Notes: generated by a model from the letters alone, not told the origin. A stretch of 64,000 nt of DNA from Aporrectodea caliginosa (GCA_020284085.1 JACEVL010000032.1:608501-672500), one strand, 5' to 3'. Numbered from the stretch's first letter, positions 10,434-22,235 are shown. Numbers and translations are program-made.

Positions 10434-11500
10434 GATGCTCCTCCGGTCACACGTAGCGTATACGTGACAGACGACGGTGAGGCAGAAACGACGTATCAAC
10501 TCAACAGCTCGAAATCACACCACAGCTTCTTAGGAGGCGTCTGTGAGTATGTCCGCCAACTCTCTCCCTCGCACAACGATCTGCATATGCAATATTAGGC
10601 ATATGCATATATACATATTTAGGGTAACTATATATTACACTAATCGCCTGTAATTGATATGCATACACACTCATGTAAACTGACGCGATACAAGTGGTTA
10701 TTCGTGTAACGGTTTCTGAGGCATGCTTCAGCTGCGTGACTTGCACGCATTTGGTTCGATGCAACGATGGAAGCAAGTAGGCATTGATGGGTCAGGCAAT
10801 GATGTCAATGGCCTACATATAGGCCTATATGCAGAATTTAATTGCCGCCTTCATTATGCAGTTCTAGTTGCGCAGGATTTATAATTGCCTTCCGGTATGG
10901 AATCACTATTAACTATACTGTGTTCGCCAATTAGTGATATAAGCAGGTGTCATGAGAGATATTAAATCGCTAAAGCGGACGACGACATTGCGGAAGTCGC
11001 ATAAATTTCAAGAATTCGACAGAAGTTGTTCCTTGTTTACATGTAGGTCTAGACTCTAGAGGATAGGCAATTAATTGACAGCAGGGCCAGTACACACATG
11101 TACATCTGTAGGGGAAACAACTATATGAGCCATGCTCGAAGACAACACATTATCTAGAAGGGCTAATGGGAATAACTTCTTCAAAGTTATAGAAAGTTGT
11201 ATCAGCATGCATAAGCCAATATTTACGGTTGTGGCAGGCTTTCTTTCACCTGTTATATTAATTAACAAGCCAACACATCCAGGCCCAATGCTGGCCCAGC
11301 GTTGGCCCAGCGTTGGCGCAATGGGATTTGCTGGCTAAGAATATGAACAACAAGAGTATAATAATAATAATCATAATCGTAATCTCGAGATTTCTACAGC
11401 GTCCAAATAGCGGCCGGAGTCGCGAGAACCAGCTTATTCGAAGGTGCTTAGTCAAAACACAATCGATAGGCGGGTTCCAGCACTTCCAGGTCAAGATCTA
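10434..11500. other. Upstream region of the 10.4 kb exon and intergenic DNA
   Basis: If the 10.4 kb exon is real, 10434-10600 would be its 5' UTR/promoter region. I see no TATA box at a convincing distance. Further right is a small tandem run, TGGCCCAGCGT repeated, near 11290-11318, and no supported gene. Confidence 0.3.
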
Positions 11501-12660
11501 AAGGGGTCAGGCAGGCATACATGCCATACAGTAAGACGGCTAAAGTGGATAGTGTTCAGAATTGAAACGGCGAGGGAGGTAAGAGCAAGAGGAGGAATCG
11601 GGATAGGATTTATGAAAGAACAGTGTTTTTAGTTTTGTGAAGAGATGGCAAAAGGTGAGGATTTGGCAAGTTCGAAGAATGGGTCAGATAATTGTCGTAA
11701 TTATGGTGGAAGTTGATTCCACAGAGGTGGAACAGCTAGAAGCCTTATGGCTATCGAGCGACTTGCGCATTTCATGGGTCTAGAATTTTCTTGAGCTGAT
11801 CACGCAGGCCTATAAGTATGAATTTACGTTTAGACGGGTTTGAGCATAGGAGATTAAATACCATCCAGGAGGAAGTTTGGGTAACCGCACGAAGAAAATG
11901 ATTCATGGAAGAGGAGAAGCTGGTTGTAGAGAACGAAGCGAACAGTCGAGTGTCGTTATCATATAGGTGCTGGTCAACTGAGGATGCTTTAATGACTGAG
12001 CAAGTGGAATAGTGTAAACGATGGATGAACAAGAGAGGCCCAAGAACAGAACCTTGAGGAACACTGCATTCTGCATGTAAGAGGGCATGATTTTGATGAC
12101 GCTTCCAGTGTTCTAACTCAAAAAGAGCGGGAAGAGTGATAGGATTGAATCCAGAGGAGAGCACTGTCAGTAAAACCGAACCAGGTTGACAGTCTCTGTA
12201 GTAAGATGTTGTGATCAATGGTATCGAAGACTACTGAAATATCGAAAAGGCAGAAACAAGAGATTGTTGATGGGAGATGGCAGAAACAAGTTTATTGTAC
12301 AGGGAAGTGAGCATGGTTTTACTTAAGTGGCGCTTGGTGAAAACTGATGTGGATCACGGAATAAGTTGGAAGTCAGATAGTCATTGATCCGAGATAGGAC
12401 TATGGGTTGAGTTAATTTGGAGATGACCAATAAGTTAGAGACAGGTCGGTAGTTTGAGAGGATTTCTTTATCAAGTGAGACTTCTTGAGAAGAGGCGTGA
12501 CAAAAGAGTGCTTGAAAAGCAGAGGAAATCATCAGTAGATGAGGCGAGGTTGGTTATTTTGCTAATGATGGGGACAAGGGTAGAGTCGACTCTAGAGAAG
12601 CAGTTTTTTAAATAAGGAGTTAGGCATAGAATCGAGCTAGCACTGCTTGTTTGGAAGAGA
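11501..12660 (-). pseudogene. Decayed CR1/L2-like LINE ORF2 (RT region)
   Basis: Read on the - strand from the right, the pieces are SLDKEILSNYRPVSNLLVIS and LSRINDYLTSN (RT fingers, 12440-12340), then SVPQGSVLGPLLFI (motif B, about 12030-12070). Next comes a degenerate motif C, YDNDTRLFASFS, where Y/F-A-D-D would be expected, then a thumb-like SSWMVFNLLCSN. Frameshifts separate the blocks and motif C lacks the first catalytic Asp, so it is dead. The SLDKEILSNYRPVSN signature also occurs in the copy at 58870-59740, so the two belong to one family. Confidence 0.75.
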
Positions 12661-12674
12661 TTTTAAGATAATTA

Positions 12675-12912
12675 TGCAATATTGTATTTGTATTTGAACA
12701 CTTGTTATAGCGCAACCAGATTTCCCATTCGAGGCGCTCCCGACTACTACGCGAACGCTGAATCGGAGTTTCACGCCGAAGCGCATGAGCAATTGCGAGT
12801 GAAGGACTTGCCCAGGGTCCCTACGCGGCGACTTTGAGGTGGATCCGAACCCGCAACCCTCCAGCTGCAAGGCACCGAACATACCCCTACACCACCGCGC
12901 CCCAGTTGTATT
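12675..12912 (-). mobile_element. tRNA-derived SINE (SINE-1), tail type B
   Basis: On the - strand the element starts GGGGCGCGGTGGTGTAGGGG TATG, with an A-box-like TGGTGTAGGGG. It then has a B box, GGGTTCGGATCC here (GGTTCGAATCC in the other copies). The body contains GACCCTGGGCAAGTCCTTCA and CTTCGGCGTGAAACTCCGAT. It ends at GCGCTATAACAAGTGTTCAA followed by an ATACAATA-type tail at 12675-12690. Further copies are at 25410-25687 and 38466-38705. The open frames over this segment are not genes. Confidence 0.82.
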
Positions 12913-13010
12913 GATGTATTGTGGTTGTACTCCACGTTTATAAGACCCGCAGAAATTAATCTGATGAGGATCGAGGCGGGGAAGGCACCAACCCACTCGG
13001 CCACTCAGGA
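12913..13010 (-). mobile_element. Fragment of a second SINE (SINE-2) abutting SINE-1
   Basis: TGTACTCCACGTTTATA, GACCCGCAG and GAAATTAATCT match 38729-38805, where the same sequence also sits directly next to SINE-1 in the same order and orientation. It is read as the 3' half of SINE-2, whose tRNA-like head is visible only at 38 kb. Confidence 0.55.
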
Positions 13011-14189
13011 TCCTTAGTTCAGTCTCTGGTGTGGGTTGGGAGACAGATCGTGAGGATCGAGGGGGAAGATTTATGAGGTGTACAATAAAGAACAATCACA
13101 AAATAATTCAAATTGAATTCGGGTGTATCGGTACAACAGTAGCCTGCCACGATTTTCTTTGTTTAATTAAGGGATCTGTGGCGTTCTGTGCAGCCAAACT
13201 GAATTATAACGAATATTCGCATGGTTTGATTTTATCTTGCTTATTAGGCTACCGATTAGATCAAGAAATCACACGAATTATCGCATGGTTTCATTAATTA
13301 TCTTCAGGGCCCGGGAACCTATTGCGCCAAAGCTTAGTGCCTATATGCTTACACAAGTCTTGACTCTGTGGCGCCGAGGCAGGAGCTTGCTCACACAACG
13401 TTTGGAAACTTTAATAAAAAAAATAAAAAAATTATTAATTGCTACCTAAATTTTAATAGTGATTAAATAAAACAAAGCCAAAGCTTGTGCCAACGAGAAA
13501 CCTCAGACTCGATGCACGTTGTGTATAAAGTATACAGGCCGATCGGGTTTCAAATTAGTTTAACCGACCTGTCTGTCTGTCTGTCCGACCTGTCTGTCTC
13601 TCTGTCTCTCTCACTCTCTCCCCCTTCTCTCCTATCTTCTCGGATCTCTGAACGCCGACGCAATGAGTATTAGGCCCTATATATAATAATTATGTATTCA
13701 AGCTATTTTTCGGTAATCTCTGTCAAAGTGTCAAAGTTGTTCTCTTCTCTCCACCTGACATTCTCCTCCCCCCCGGATGGAGCCCTCACTCAGTCTTGCG
13801 GGGTGAAATATTGGGGTGTCAGATCAAAGCTTAGTTGTCTCGGGATTAACGAAGAAGAAACCTAATAATACACCAATCATATACATGTAATTACCCGTTA
13901 GGTTTCAGGACCAAAAGCTCAGGTTCCAATGTTTGTAGGCTAGGCTTGACCTTTCTCTTAAAATAGAAATATAGGCCAGGGCAGTGCATATTTTTAACGG
14001 ATTTGGACTACTGGGACAAAGTCGGCCACGACTAGGGGGTCTGAGGTGAGCGTCTCAAGCTCCACCCGCGGGGTCTGGAGCGGAGCCCCAGCCGTCAACG
14101 CATTTTAGAGCATTTGCTGACAAAATAATGGAGCCCATTTTAGCCACTTTATTTTACCAAATATGCACGTTATAGTTACTTATGCGCGT
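13011..14189. other. Intergenic; (CTGT/CTCT)n simple repeat
   Basis: CTGTCTGTCTGTCTG/CTCTCT pyrimidine repeat at 13565-13625, then unique sequence. No supported gene. The 88-codon frame at 13031-13297 has no domain. Confidence 0.35.
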
Positions 14190-14249
14190 TTATTTTTAGT
14201 TCACGTTGACTCGGTTGGCTCATCTGAGCTTCCTCCTCTGTCAACCTTA

Positions 14250-14350
14250 AGGCAATCGACCTCCAGTGTCAAGCAGAAACTCCGCCACTGCCCATACTCT
14301 GGTAGTGCCAGTCCCAAGCCTGGAGAAAGGAGGAGGGCGATGTCAGCCAT
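14250..14350 (-). repeat. SINE-like short repeat, copy 3 (reverse)
   Basis: Reverse complement reads GACATCGCCCTCCTCCTTTC, TCCAGGCTTGGGACTGGCAC and AGTGGCGGAGTTT, in the same order as the copies at 4690-4830 and 31921-32043. Upstream, CAACGACATCTTATGG matches their 5' block weakly. Confidence 0.7.
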
Positions 14351-16062
14351 AAGATGTCGTTGAATACAGGAAACTGTATAACATGCAGTGATTATTTTTC
14401 TTTTCTTTTCCTTCGGTGCATGTTGTCGGCTTGTTTCTGTGCATAGATAGTTCTTTTATTGTAAGTCAACCTGGGCTTACGTATTTCTCATTGATTTAAA
14501 TTTTCAGTAGATAAGTTTGAGTCTGTTTGGTTACAGGCTATAGGCTACAGCCTTAAGTAGAGCTGTCGAATCGCTTGTGCACAATTCCTCTTTTGTAAAA
14601 AAACCCATCGGCCTATATAATATTTTCTTTTGTTTTCTTCGATAAACGAATTCGATTTGATTGATTATATCTCATTAGAATTGAAAGACATAAAAGAACT
14701 CGAATTATACGGCTTTATAATGCCACTACAATATTATTGCATATGCAACTGTACCGGTATGACGTTCAATTATAATGGTAGGCCTAATATCATTTACAAT
14801 GTTTTAATACATTATCTTGTGCTTACCTCGTAGTAGTGCATAAAATGAGAAAACTTACTGATTCAACATATATTGATATGTATTAAGACAAACCCTATAA
14901 ACCCTGTTATGGGCCTATTTGCTATAATTAAACTCGGTAGTTCGTGCAACTGTGTTAGCGATTCATGACCGCATTCATTTAAGTAGATTTTCCACAGGCT
15001 GTCGTGTAGGCTGTTGTAGCCTATAACTAACAATTTCACGCCCGCTGCAGTCGTGTTGGGAGATGGTTGGATCCTAGAGGCAGCAGACCGAGGGATGGGC
15101 TCTGTGGGTCTATTTGATATGATGCAGCTGATGCCAGGATAGGAGTATGCATGAAATATCCTGGAATTCATAGTTCTTTCTTCGAAAGCGGAAGTTTGAG
15201 CGTATGAAACCGATAGCCATGCAACGTCTGGCTTTCTAGCCTCGAGAGAGGGTGATTTCGTAAGATACCCGGTAGTCGTATTAGGCTAAACCGCCGACTA
15301 AAGGCCTATGCTAATAAGGATGAAAGACAGACCTCCGGCAAATCGCCGAATCTGGACTAAGTGGGCTTGGCTACAGTAGTAAATCTAAACTTGGTCCAAC
15401 GTTTTATGATGGCTCTATAGGGGCCTACGCGTAATTGTGTGCTGACACAGGGCGTTAGTAGATTAAAGTCGATCTAATCACACATACACTCGAGTGGATG
15501 TTGACTCTGCATATGCATGAACCAGTGTCGAAGACGTAGAACTTTTTATAGGCCTACGGGTAGGCCTAATCTAACATTTCATGCAAGCCATTATTATTAT
15601 TCATGAACACAGCACCATGGAATTATACCATTGCGTCAATGATATAATTCCATGGGGTGGTGCTCACGAATTTCCCAGAGGCGTGATATGACTCTCAGTA
15701 TCGATTCCAAGCTGCTAACATCCTGCTTATCTTGTTCATCAGTCGTAATAATGATTTTAATTAGGCCTAATTCAGATCCTGAAACGTGATAAAAGAATCG
15801 CGAGTGTTGGAGGCAACGAAATAAAACCTCATGCAAGTGAGAGAAATTTTGAACCATATGAAGAAGTTCAGCGTTAATCCGATTTGAGGAGGAAAATAGC
15901 GACAGAGGCATAACGTTGGTCTTGCGTATAAAAATGATATAAAATTTTGTCAAATTTCATTAATAATGAGATTTTAATCATATAATAATCAGGTCCATAA
16001 TGCCTCACGATGCATAAAATAATAATAAGGATGCATCACCAATGAAAAATTTACGCTAAATC
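14351..16062. other. Intergenic, rich in AGGCCTA motifs
   Basis: At least five AGGCCTA occurrences (about 14779, 15301, 15548, 15560, 15761). Short open frames (66-105 codons) lack domains. No repeat boundary was resolved. Confidence 0.35.
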
Positions 16063-16260
16063 TGTACAAGCCGAAAACTGTCATTCTTTGCATGAAATGT
16101 TAGTAGGCCCTAATAAGTTGGAAGGACAAAGGACAGCAAACTGTTAGCTAAGTCTTTATGAGCTGGGCAATTGTACAAGCCGAAAAATTCATTGTGTAGG
16201 CTAATACGAAGGACAAAGGACAGCAAACTGTTAGCGGTCTTTATGAGCTGGGCAATTGAA
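16063..16260. repeat. Tandem duplication, about 90-107 bp unit
   Basis: TGTACAAGCCGAAAA begins both units (about 16063 and 16171), and GAAGGACAAAGGACAGCAAA with TTTATGAGCTGGGCAATTG ends both. The second unit has small deletions. Confidence 0.85.
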
Positions 16261-17214
16261 AAATAGTTTTGTTGTTAAGGACCTCGGGTTCGAACTCTGG
16301 CACCGGGATGACTATACCCGTTCTAACGAGGGGCATGGGATGTTCGGTGAGTAAGACTTCAGTGATTTATCAGGAAGCGCGTTCAGCAGTTTCAGTAACT
16401 TTATTTAGCAGACCAAACACACGAGTCACGAGGAAGACTCCCACTAGATTCAACAGTTCAACGCTCGTGAATAAGCTGGTGCCCTGCGCTTGGCTTTCGA
16501 GTGGCGCTTTAGAAGGTAGGAGATTACGACTACGAGCAATTATAGGGCCTATAGTCTTGCTGCCCTGTTTAGCTACGTAATGTTTTCTTCGAGGCTGATT
16601 CGCCCGAGAATTACCAGTTCACAACGAAATTATCGGCTCCTTGCCCCGAAGATCAGAGTTCCCGATTAGAGACAGATTCGATCATAGCCCCTGACGATTC
16701 CCAACAGTTAGGCTCGGTCGTATAGTTCAGGAATGTCCGTTCCCCGCCGACGATTCACTCGCGCGTCCCTTCCCTCAGGCAGTAAGCAACGCCGACAATT
16801 CTTGGCTCGGACGAACTGACGATGGCGGTGACTGGCGACCCTCGACCGTTCTCTGCGGACTCTCTTCTCTAACGACTCGCTACGTCGACGTCTCGACGAA
16901 CGGCGTCCGTCTCCTTCGCCCGCAGCTGACGACCGTGACTGTCGGCTGCAAACTGTCCGTCTCTCTCTTTCTGTCTCTCTCTATGTCTCTGTCTGTCTGT
17001 CTGTCTCTGTCTCTGTCTCTCTCTTTCTCTCTCTGTCAACTGTGTCCCATGACGTCGACTCCGATCGTCGACTGGCTGACTGACGACTCCGAGACTGACG
17101 ACTCGTGATCACGACTGTTGACTGCTTGACGACGATGACGGTCTGACGTGAAGGGATTCTCTAACCCGATTGCCGATTCCTGCTGATCGCTGGCTGTCCT
17201 TTTAAAGGCAGGTC
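16261..17214. other. GC-rich stretch with (CT)n block
   Basis: From about 16590 to 16950 the base composition turns GC/CG-rich with many CGAC/GACG steps, unlike the AT-rich surroundings. A CTCTCT/GTCTGT repeat follows at 16960-17035, then more GACGACT-type sequence. The 103-codon + frame at 16269-16580 has no recognisable domain. A CpG-rich promoter or a retroelement LTR are both possible; I cannot decide. Confidence 0.35.
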
Positions 17215-17612
17215 CAGAGGCAAGAAGCAGCACCAGAGTAGAAAAAAGAGCAGAGCAGAGGCAAAGCAAGAGCAGCGCAGAGGCAAAGCAAACGGCGCGA
17301 AGCAAGAGCAGCGCAGAGCACAGCAGAAGCAAGAACAAGAACACGAACAGAGTAGAGCAGAGGCAAAGCAAAAGCAGCGCAGAGCAGAACAGAGGTAGAG
17401 CCAGAGCAGAGCAAGAGCAAGAAGAAGAGCAGATCAGATCAGAGCAGAAGCAAGAGCAGCGCAGAGCAATGCAGAGCAAAGACAGAGCAAGAGCAGCTCA
17501 GAGCAGAGGCAAAGCAAACGGCGCGAAGCAAGAGCAGAGCAGAGCAGAGGCAGAGCAAAAGCAAGAGCAGCGTTACGGTAGAGCAGAGGAAGAGCAGGAG
17601 CAGCCATGAAGC
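17215..17612. repeat. Purine-rich minisatellite (GAGCAGAGCA-type)
   Basis: Imperfect GAGCAGAGGCAAAGCAAGAG-like units, with the sub-block AAACGGCGCGAAGCAAGAGC present at least twice. Leu/Cys/Ala-rich - strand frames of up to 147 codons are produced by the repeat and are not genes. Confidence 0.9.
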
Positions 17613-18094
17613 AGGATGGCGGAAGGCATTGAAGACGAAAGCAGCACACAACTAAAATGGCGGCTCTGCCCCCAAAATTTTTGTCCTTGGGCTGGAACTC
17701 CACATCGTATCATAAGAATTATAATTGCTGCCTTTGTTATTGACTAGACTATGAAGACTGCATTAATCAAGGAAACTTTGTTACTTATATATTGCTTTAC
17801 TTTAATTTACTGTGGTGGTAGTCGGATTGATGGAGGTGATCATGATGATGATGATGATAATGATGATTAGGCCTATAATAATAATGATAATAACGACGAT
17901 GACCTCTAGAGTTATCATTAAATGCATTCAGGGTAGGCCTAATCCAGTTGAAGAACAGCCACTGTTCACCGTGAGGCTTTATTATTCTGCCTATGTTACG
18001 AGTCTTCGTCATATAGGCTACAAATGAATTAGAAATAACCAAAAAACGTTTCAATGGGGCGTGAGGCTAAGTACACCTACATTATTATATTTAT
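17613..18094. other. Intergenic; (GAT)n microsatellite at 17840-17895
   Basis: An ATG in good context (AAAATGGCGG, 17657) opens only 29 codons and meets no clear donor, so no gene is called. The GAT/AAT microsatellite makes the overlapping Met/Ile and His-rich frames. Confidence 0.4.
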
Positions 18095-18175
18095 ACATTC
18101 ATTCGGGAATTTATATCGCGCCCTTTCAGGGAACTACTGAGAGGCGCTCAAATAAATTATATGGCCAATATTATA
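18095..18175 (-). mobile_element. Solo 3' tail of the L2-like LINE family
   Basis: CATTCATTCGGGAATTTATA, CGCGCCCTTTCAGGGAACTA and CTGAGAGGCGCTC match the 3' end of the LINE copies at 18830, 43755 and 55840. No coding part remains. Confidence 0.65.
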
Positions 18176-18819
18176 ATGTCCAATTTCCAAAGCCTTAACG
18201 TGGTAGGTTCTCTGTTTACATGTACATGTAACATTATTACATTTCTAGTAGTTGGGCTGGCCCCCGCTATAATAAGAGGTCATTGGTTGGCCCCGTGATG
18301 CATCACTTCTGGAGGCCTCGACTGTCGTAAGGCGATACACGTTAGCGCTTTCTCTACTATAATATAATCTCCTTCCTATACACTAGAGACACCAACGACC
18401 TCTTATATAAAACTAGACAGAGCTTTCTATGTTGAGCTGCCCAGTGACGTCGAAGCAGCCGAGAAAGAGCAGGAAGCAAGAGTACATCTGAGAAGGTGCG
18501 GTCTGCGGAGCAATGTAAACAAATAACCGTCGTTGCCCACAAACTCGTCGATTCGTCCTATCAACTGCAATTAATTGCAATTAATATCAGGGTTTAATTT
18601 AAAATAAATTGATGATACGGAATACACTTTCGATTAGGCGTGATTGTATATAAAAATAAGACATTTGACCCGATTATGGGGTTCTTAATAGCCACACTAT
18701 ATCCACTCGCATCAGCAGAGAACAGACTTGATGCGAAATCAGCCGGCTTTAACTTGCCCTAAGATTTCATGCCTACTTTTAAATAATCCTTTATCTTATA
18801 TGCTCGTAGACGGACATTT
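18176..18819. other. Intergenic, nothing assignable
   Basis: Unique-looking sequence between two LINE tails. No domain-bearing frame. Confidence 0.3.
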
Positions 18820-19313
18820 CTATAGCGCCTTCACCATTCATTCCGAAGATCTATATCGCGCCACTTCAAGGTAACTACTCAGGAGCGCTCCGACCCAACC
18901 CGGCTGAAAAGGATGGTTTTAAGGCTAGAGTAAAAGGCATCTGAATGGACCCTAGGCATAAGGCGTATTGTTAATGGGAGCCCATTCCAAGACATGGGGC
19001 CCGCAACAGAGAAGGCATGATGCTGTCTAAGAGCAGTTTGCACAAGGGGAACAACAAGAAGTTCACCATGTGTGGAGGAGCGGAGAGCTCTACGTCCCTG
19101 CACATCCAGAGTAGAGCGACAGAGCTCGTGTAAATACACAGGAGCGGAACCTAAGAGGCACCGCCAGACCAAAGCAGAAAACCGGTACACAATCCGCTGC
19201 GGGATAGGAAGCCAGTGCAATACATCCCTCATATAAGCGGTGACATGGCCAAACTTTGGGATATGGCCAATGAGGCGCGCAGCCGTATGCAAGACCCGCT
19301 CCAAACACCCCAA
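18820..19313 (-). mobile_element. 5'-truncated L2-like LINE (ORF2 C-terminus plus 3' tail)
   Basis: An uninterrupted 144-codon frame (19313-18879) includes AYMRDVLHWLPIPQRIVYRF, WRCLLGSAPVYLHELC, HAFSVAGPMSWNGLPL and a final FYSSLKTILF. This is the standard C-terminal domain after the RT in L2/CR1-group ORF2 proteins. The 3' tail, GAGCGCTCCTGAGTAGTTAC and then GGCGCGATATAG with an ATGAATG-like end, follows to 18820. RT and endonuclease are absent because of 5' truncation. No stops remain, so the copy is fairly young. Confidence 0.82.
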
Positions 19314-19829
19314 CTGCTATTTACTTTTAAGATTTATCAACTCTCATTACTGTTATATTTTGTGTTCTTAAGAGTTGACTAACATGTAACGAAGTAACAA
19401 TTCCACAAATTATTAAAGTTGTACATTAGAGTTAAGTCCTTTGGTAGGAACAATATGATACATTATAAATAAATGAATAACCAAACAAGCATCTGACATT
19501 ACTGTAATATTTTTGTCCTTTAAAGTTAACACGTAATGAATTAACAATTTCAAAAATTTATAAATAATTTACAGCTGTACATTAGATACAATATCATACA
19601 TTACACAAGCATTATTGTCCTTTGAAAATGTCTTTTTTTTCTACCCACAATAAGTAGGAACAAATTTTAATAACAAACTTTGAACTTGGGATAGAACACT
19701 TAACAATCACACAGATCAATTATCGCACCAAGCAGTGACAGATTACTGACCCTTAAAAATTAGTTTTACCCAATACTGACCGACAGCTCTGACCCTGCAT
19801 CCAAGAACTCCGTCATCTTGGTATTCATG
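19314..19829. other. Intergenic, AT-rich
   Basis: ATTACTGTAAT/AAATTTATAA-type sequence with repeated AGTTGACTAACATGTAACGAA-like and ACACGTAATGAATTAACAA segments suggesting a diverged duplication. No gene. Confidence 0.3.
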
Positions 19830-20670
19830 CATTTACGGCAACCCTGGGTTTCATGATTAAATATTTAGCGCAATTGCCCAACACCTTGAGAGCAATGATA
19901 GCAACACCCGAATGCCATGTGTGTTAATGATAGATAAAATTGCTATAAGGAAACAGCTTGACTTTGACAGATCAGCAGACAAATTTGTGGGTTATGTTGA
20001 TATGGGGTCCCTGCAGATGACTTGGCTGGCCTGCCAATTGCCAAAGAGGCACTTGTGATGTTCCTTGTGTCTCTGACATAGCAATGGAAACTACCTGTTG
20101 CTTATTTTTTAATTGATGACCTTCATGGCAAGGAAAGGGCCAATTTGGTTCAAATCTGTATTGAAGTGATATGCCGTTGGTGTTCTGATTGCGACCATTT
20201 TGCTGGAAGCCATTCAGTACCTGAAGGGCTTGAAGTTAGCTGATGGACAGCAATAGTGCAATAGTGTTTGCAAAACAGGTGCTATTGGCTTTATAGTCTC
20301 ATCAGTAAGCATCATGTATTTATTTGATTCTATTGTTAATTAAGTCTGGGTTGCATCCACTAAGATATTTGCTGACGTACAAACTTAGTCAAGATCATCT
20401 AGAACTTTTTTTGCGGTTGTTCAGCCCTTCAGTACATCTTAGGAACACAAGGAAACGTCTCCTTACACACCATCAGTTAAAAGATATTGCAAGTGGCAAT
20501 TGCATTCCGCAAGACAGTTCTAACTTGATGGCTATTGCATCTTGCACAAAGAAGCACGAGTTAGCTGCAAATATTGATATCGAAACAATAATAATGTCCT
20601 TGCATTTCTTGAGGCAAGCGTTTATGAGAGAGATCGAGTACTGGTGCATAGGAATGTTCAACTGACAATA
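19830..20670 (+). pseudogene. P-element/THAP9-like transposase relic
   Basis: Three frames together give the RNase H-like core of P-element-type transposases. They read VLMIDKIAIRKQLDFDRSAD then KFVGYVDMG (19923-20010), AKEALVMFLVSL, a TAG stop, QWKLPVAYFLIDDLHGKERA NLVQICIE (20040-20170), then YLLTYKLSQDHLELF (20355-20410) and NTRKRLLTHHQLKDIASGNC. The SQDHLELFF-type motif and the GNC that follows are diagnostic of the family. Frameshifts after MGS and near 20410, plus at least one internal stop, make it non-functional. No terminal inverted repeats were found. The THAP-domain relics to the right are on the other strand and need not belong to it. Confidence 0.82.
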
Positions 20671-21231
20671 CAGTGGTAGGTTTGGACGCCTCTGGCACTG
20701 TCAACTCACGACCATTTCTTTTGGCAGGAGGCTTCCGATGTTGAACAGGGTTCACCAGATGACCAGGCAGATCAAACATTGTTGGGACAGCTCCTGAAGC
20801 CAAACAACAAATTTTTAGTTCACAAGTGGATTGTAAGTAATATTAGGCTTACAGTGCTACTTCAATGAAAACCAGCACTCAGAAATCATAACCAAACTTG
20901 CAGCACCTTGTCAGAAATGTGAACTGGTGCTGGAATAAAGCGACAACATCTTTCCAGTCGGCATCGAGTTTCGATCACGTGAACAATGAACATGGGCTTC
21001 TTATAACACAAGATGTCATTTGTGATGTTAAATGTTTTAACAACAAGTCGGGCTTTGCTTAAATTGTAAATCTGTGGGTAAGTACTCTTGTCGTTATGAT
21101 CAAAAAATTAAAACACCAATAACCAGGTTAAATAATCAATTACCTCATTTGCAACACAGTTAGGAAATTTTTGCCTGGAGTTCTGCGATCACATTTCAAT
21201 TTTCATTTGCAAGGGTACATTATCAAGTCTA
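20671..21231. other. Intergenic, AT-rich
   Basis: No frame with recognisable homology. It may include the decayed 3' end of the transposase relic. Confidence 0.3.
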
Positions 21232-21455
21232 CAAACTTCAGTTCTAATATTATATATCTACATCACTTAATTCATAATTCATTATATCAAGCAAGCCTTT
21301 ACAGGCAAAATAGTCAATGCAGTTCTAAGATTACATACCTCACTTAATTTATAACATCATGTCAGCTTTTGCTAGCAAAATTCAGTGAATACAGTTCCAA
21401 GATTACATACCTACATCATTTACTTATATCACGTAAGCTGTTAAGAACAAAATTT
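21232..21455. repeat. Degenerate minisatellite, about 75-80 bp, 3 units
   Basis: CAGTTCTAAGATTACATACC-like unit starts, then CATCACTTAATT, a CAAGCAAGCC/CGTAAGCTG segment and AAAAT(A/T)GTCAATG, recurring at about 21237, 21318 and 21393. Confidence 0.7.
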
Positions 21456-21640
21456 GCTATGAATTTACCAGCTTTAAGTTGAACTCCATGTCCACTTCAT
21501 CAAAACAATCGGTGTGAAATGGTTTGAACACACACGAGTGTATGGTTGCTTTGAATGCTTCCTGATGCATAGCATGTTCCCATTTCCTCGCAAGATCTGG
21601 TGTCGACCATGGGAAGCTGTCACAAAAAAATAACAGATCT
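21456..21640 (-). pseudogene. THAP-domain relic, copy 1
   Basis: On the - strand after an AG (21619) the frame reads SFPWSTPDLARKWEHAMHQE then AFKATIHSCVF and TDCFDEVDMEFNL. The intervening RVCSNHFTP is readable only in the next frame. THAP zinc fingers have F-P, a central W, and C-x-x-H-F, in this order. Compared with copy 2, copy 1 lacks 2 bases before TGTTCAAACC and 1 base just after, so the C-x-x-H part is out of frame. Confidence 0.68.
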
Positions 21641-21784
21641 TTAGTTTCAGTTGAAAAATTACCTTAAACATTTAACAACAATTATTACAATTCCTCAGAT
21701 TGAAATGGTTAATCAAGCGCAAGGGTTATACTCGGCACGGATCAAGATCAAAGCAGTATGGATATTGAAAGTGGACAGTGCTCT

Positions 21785-21956
21785 AAGTAATCTAAGTATT
21801 GCAGGCTGTCTGTTCTGTTAGTAGTTAAGATTTATGTCTTCTGTCATTTGTGTTCTTGTGAATTGTTTCAATTGCATAACTGTACACTGTAACCAGTTGC
21901 GGTTTGTCAACCGGATTGTTTCAATAAAGAATATTATTATTATTATTATTATTAAT
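21785..21956 (+). mobile_element. Non-LTR retroelement 3' tail ending AATAAAG...(ATT)n
   Basis: GTAACCAGTTGCGG, then GGATTGTTTCAATAAAGAAT and (ATT)7. A polyadenylation-like AATAAA followed directly by a trinucleotide run is the usual 3' end of invertebrate LINEs; compare the - strand end at 62655-62690. It lies inside the duplicated THAP block. Confidence 0.5.
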
Positions 21957-22059
21957 CGTTCATAGAAAAACAGTAAAATCTCGCTAAGTGGCAAAAGGGA
22001 AAACTTGAATATGACATTTTATTTATTCTGAAGTTGAATTTTAAAAGAAACATCGTAGA

Positions 22060-22235
22060 AAATATGCTATGAGTTTACCAGTTGTAAGCTGAACTTTAAA
22101 TCCAGTGCGATCACATCAATCATGTGTGAAATGGTTTGAACAGACGCATGAGTGTATGGTCGCTTCAAATGCTTTCCGATGCATGTGCCCATTTTCTCGC
22201 AAGATCTGGTTTCGACTACGGGAAGCTGCCACATA
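22060..22235 (-). pseudogene. THAP-domain relic, copy 2
   Basis: The - strand reads SFP, a TAG stop, SKPDLARKWAHA, a frameshift, AFEATIHSCVCSNHFTHD, then TGA. The C-V-C-S-N-H-F segment is in frame here, unlike in copy 1. The duplication with copy 1 extends outside the THAP part (about 21452-21800 against 22059-22415), so it arose by segmental duplication. Confidence 0.68.

Noticed and set aside
12640..13095. 152-codon - strand frame
   Set aside because: It crosses the two SINEs and has no domain; the frame is incidental.
16261..16600. Possible LTR retrotransposon start (GGGTTCGAACTC and TGGCACC words)
   Set aside because: No paired LTR, no gag/pol frame and no clear primer-binding site found.
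17036..17703. Cys/Leu/Ala-rich - strand frames up to 147 codons resembling membrane proteins
   Set aside because: Low-complexity product of the GAGCAGAGCA satellite.
17657..17746. ATG in good context followed by 29 codons
   Set aside because: No donor site before the stop and no conserved feature.
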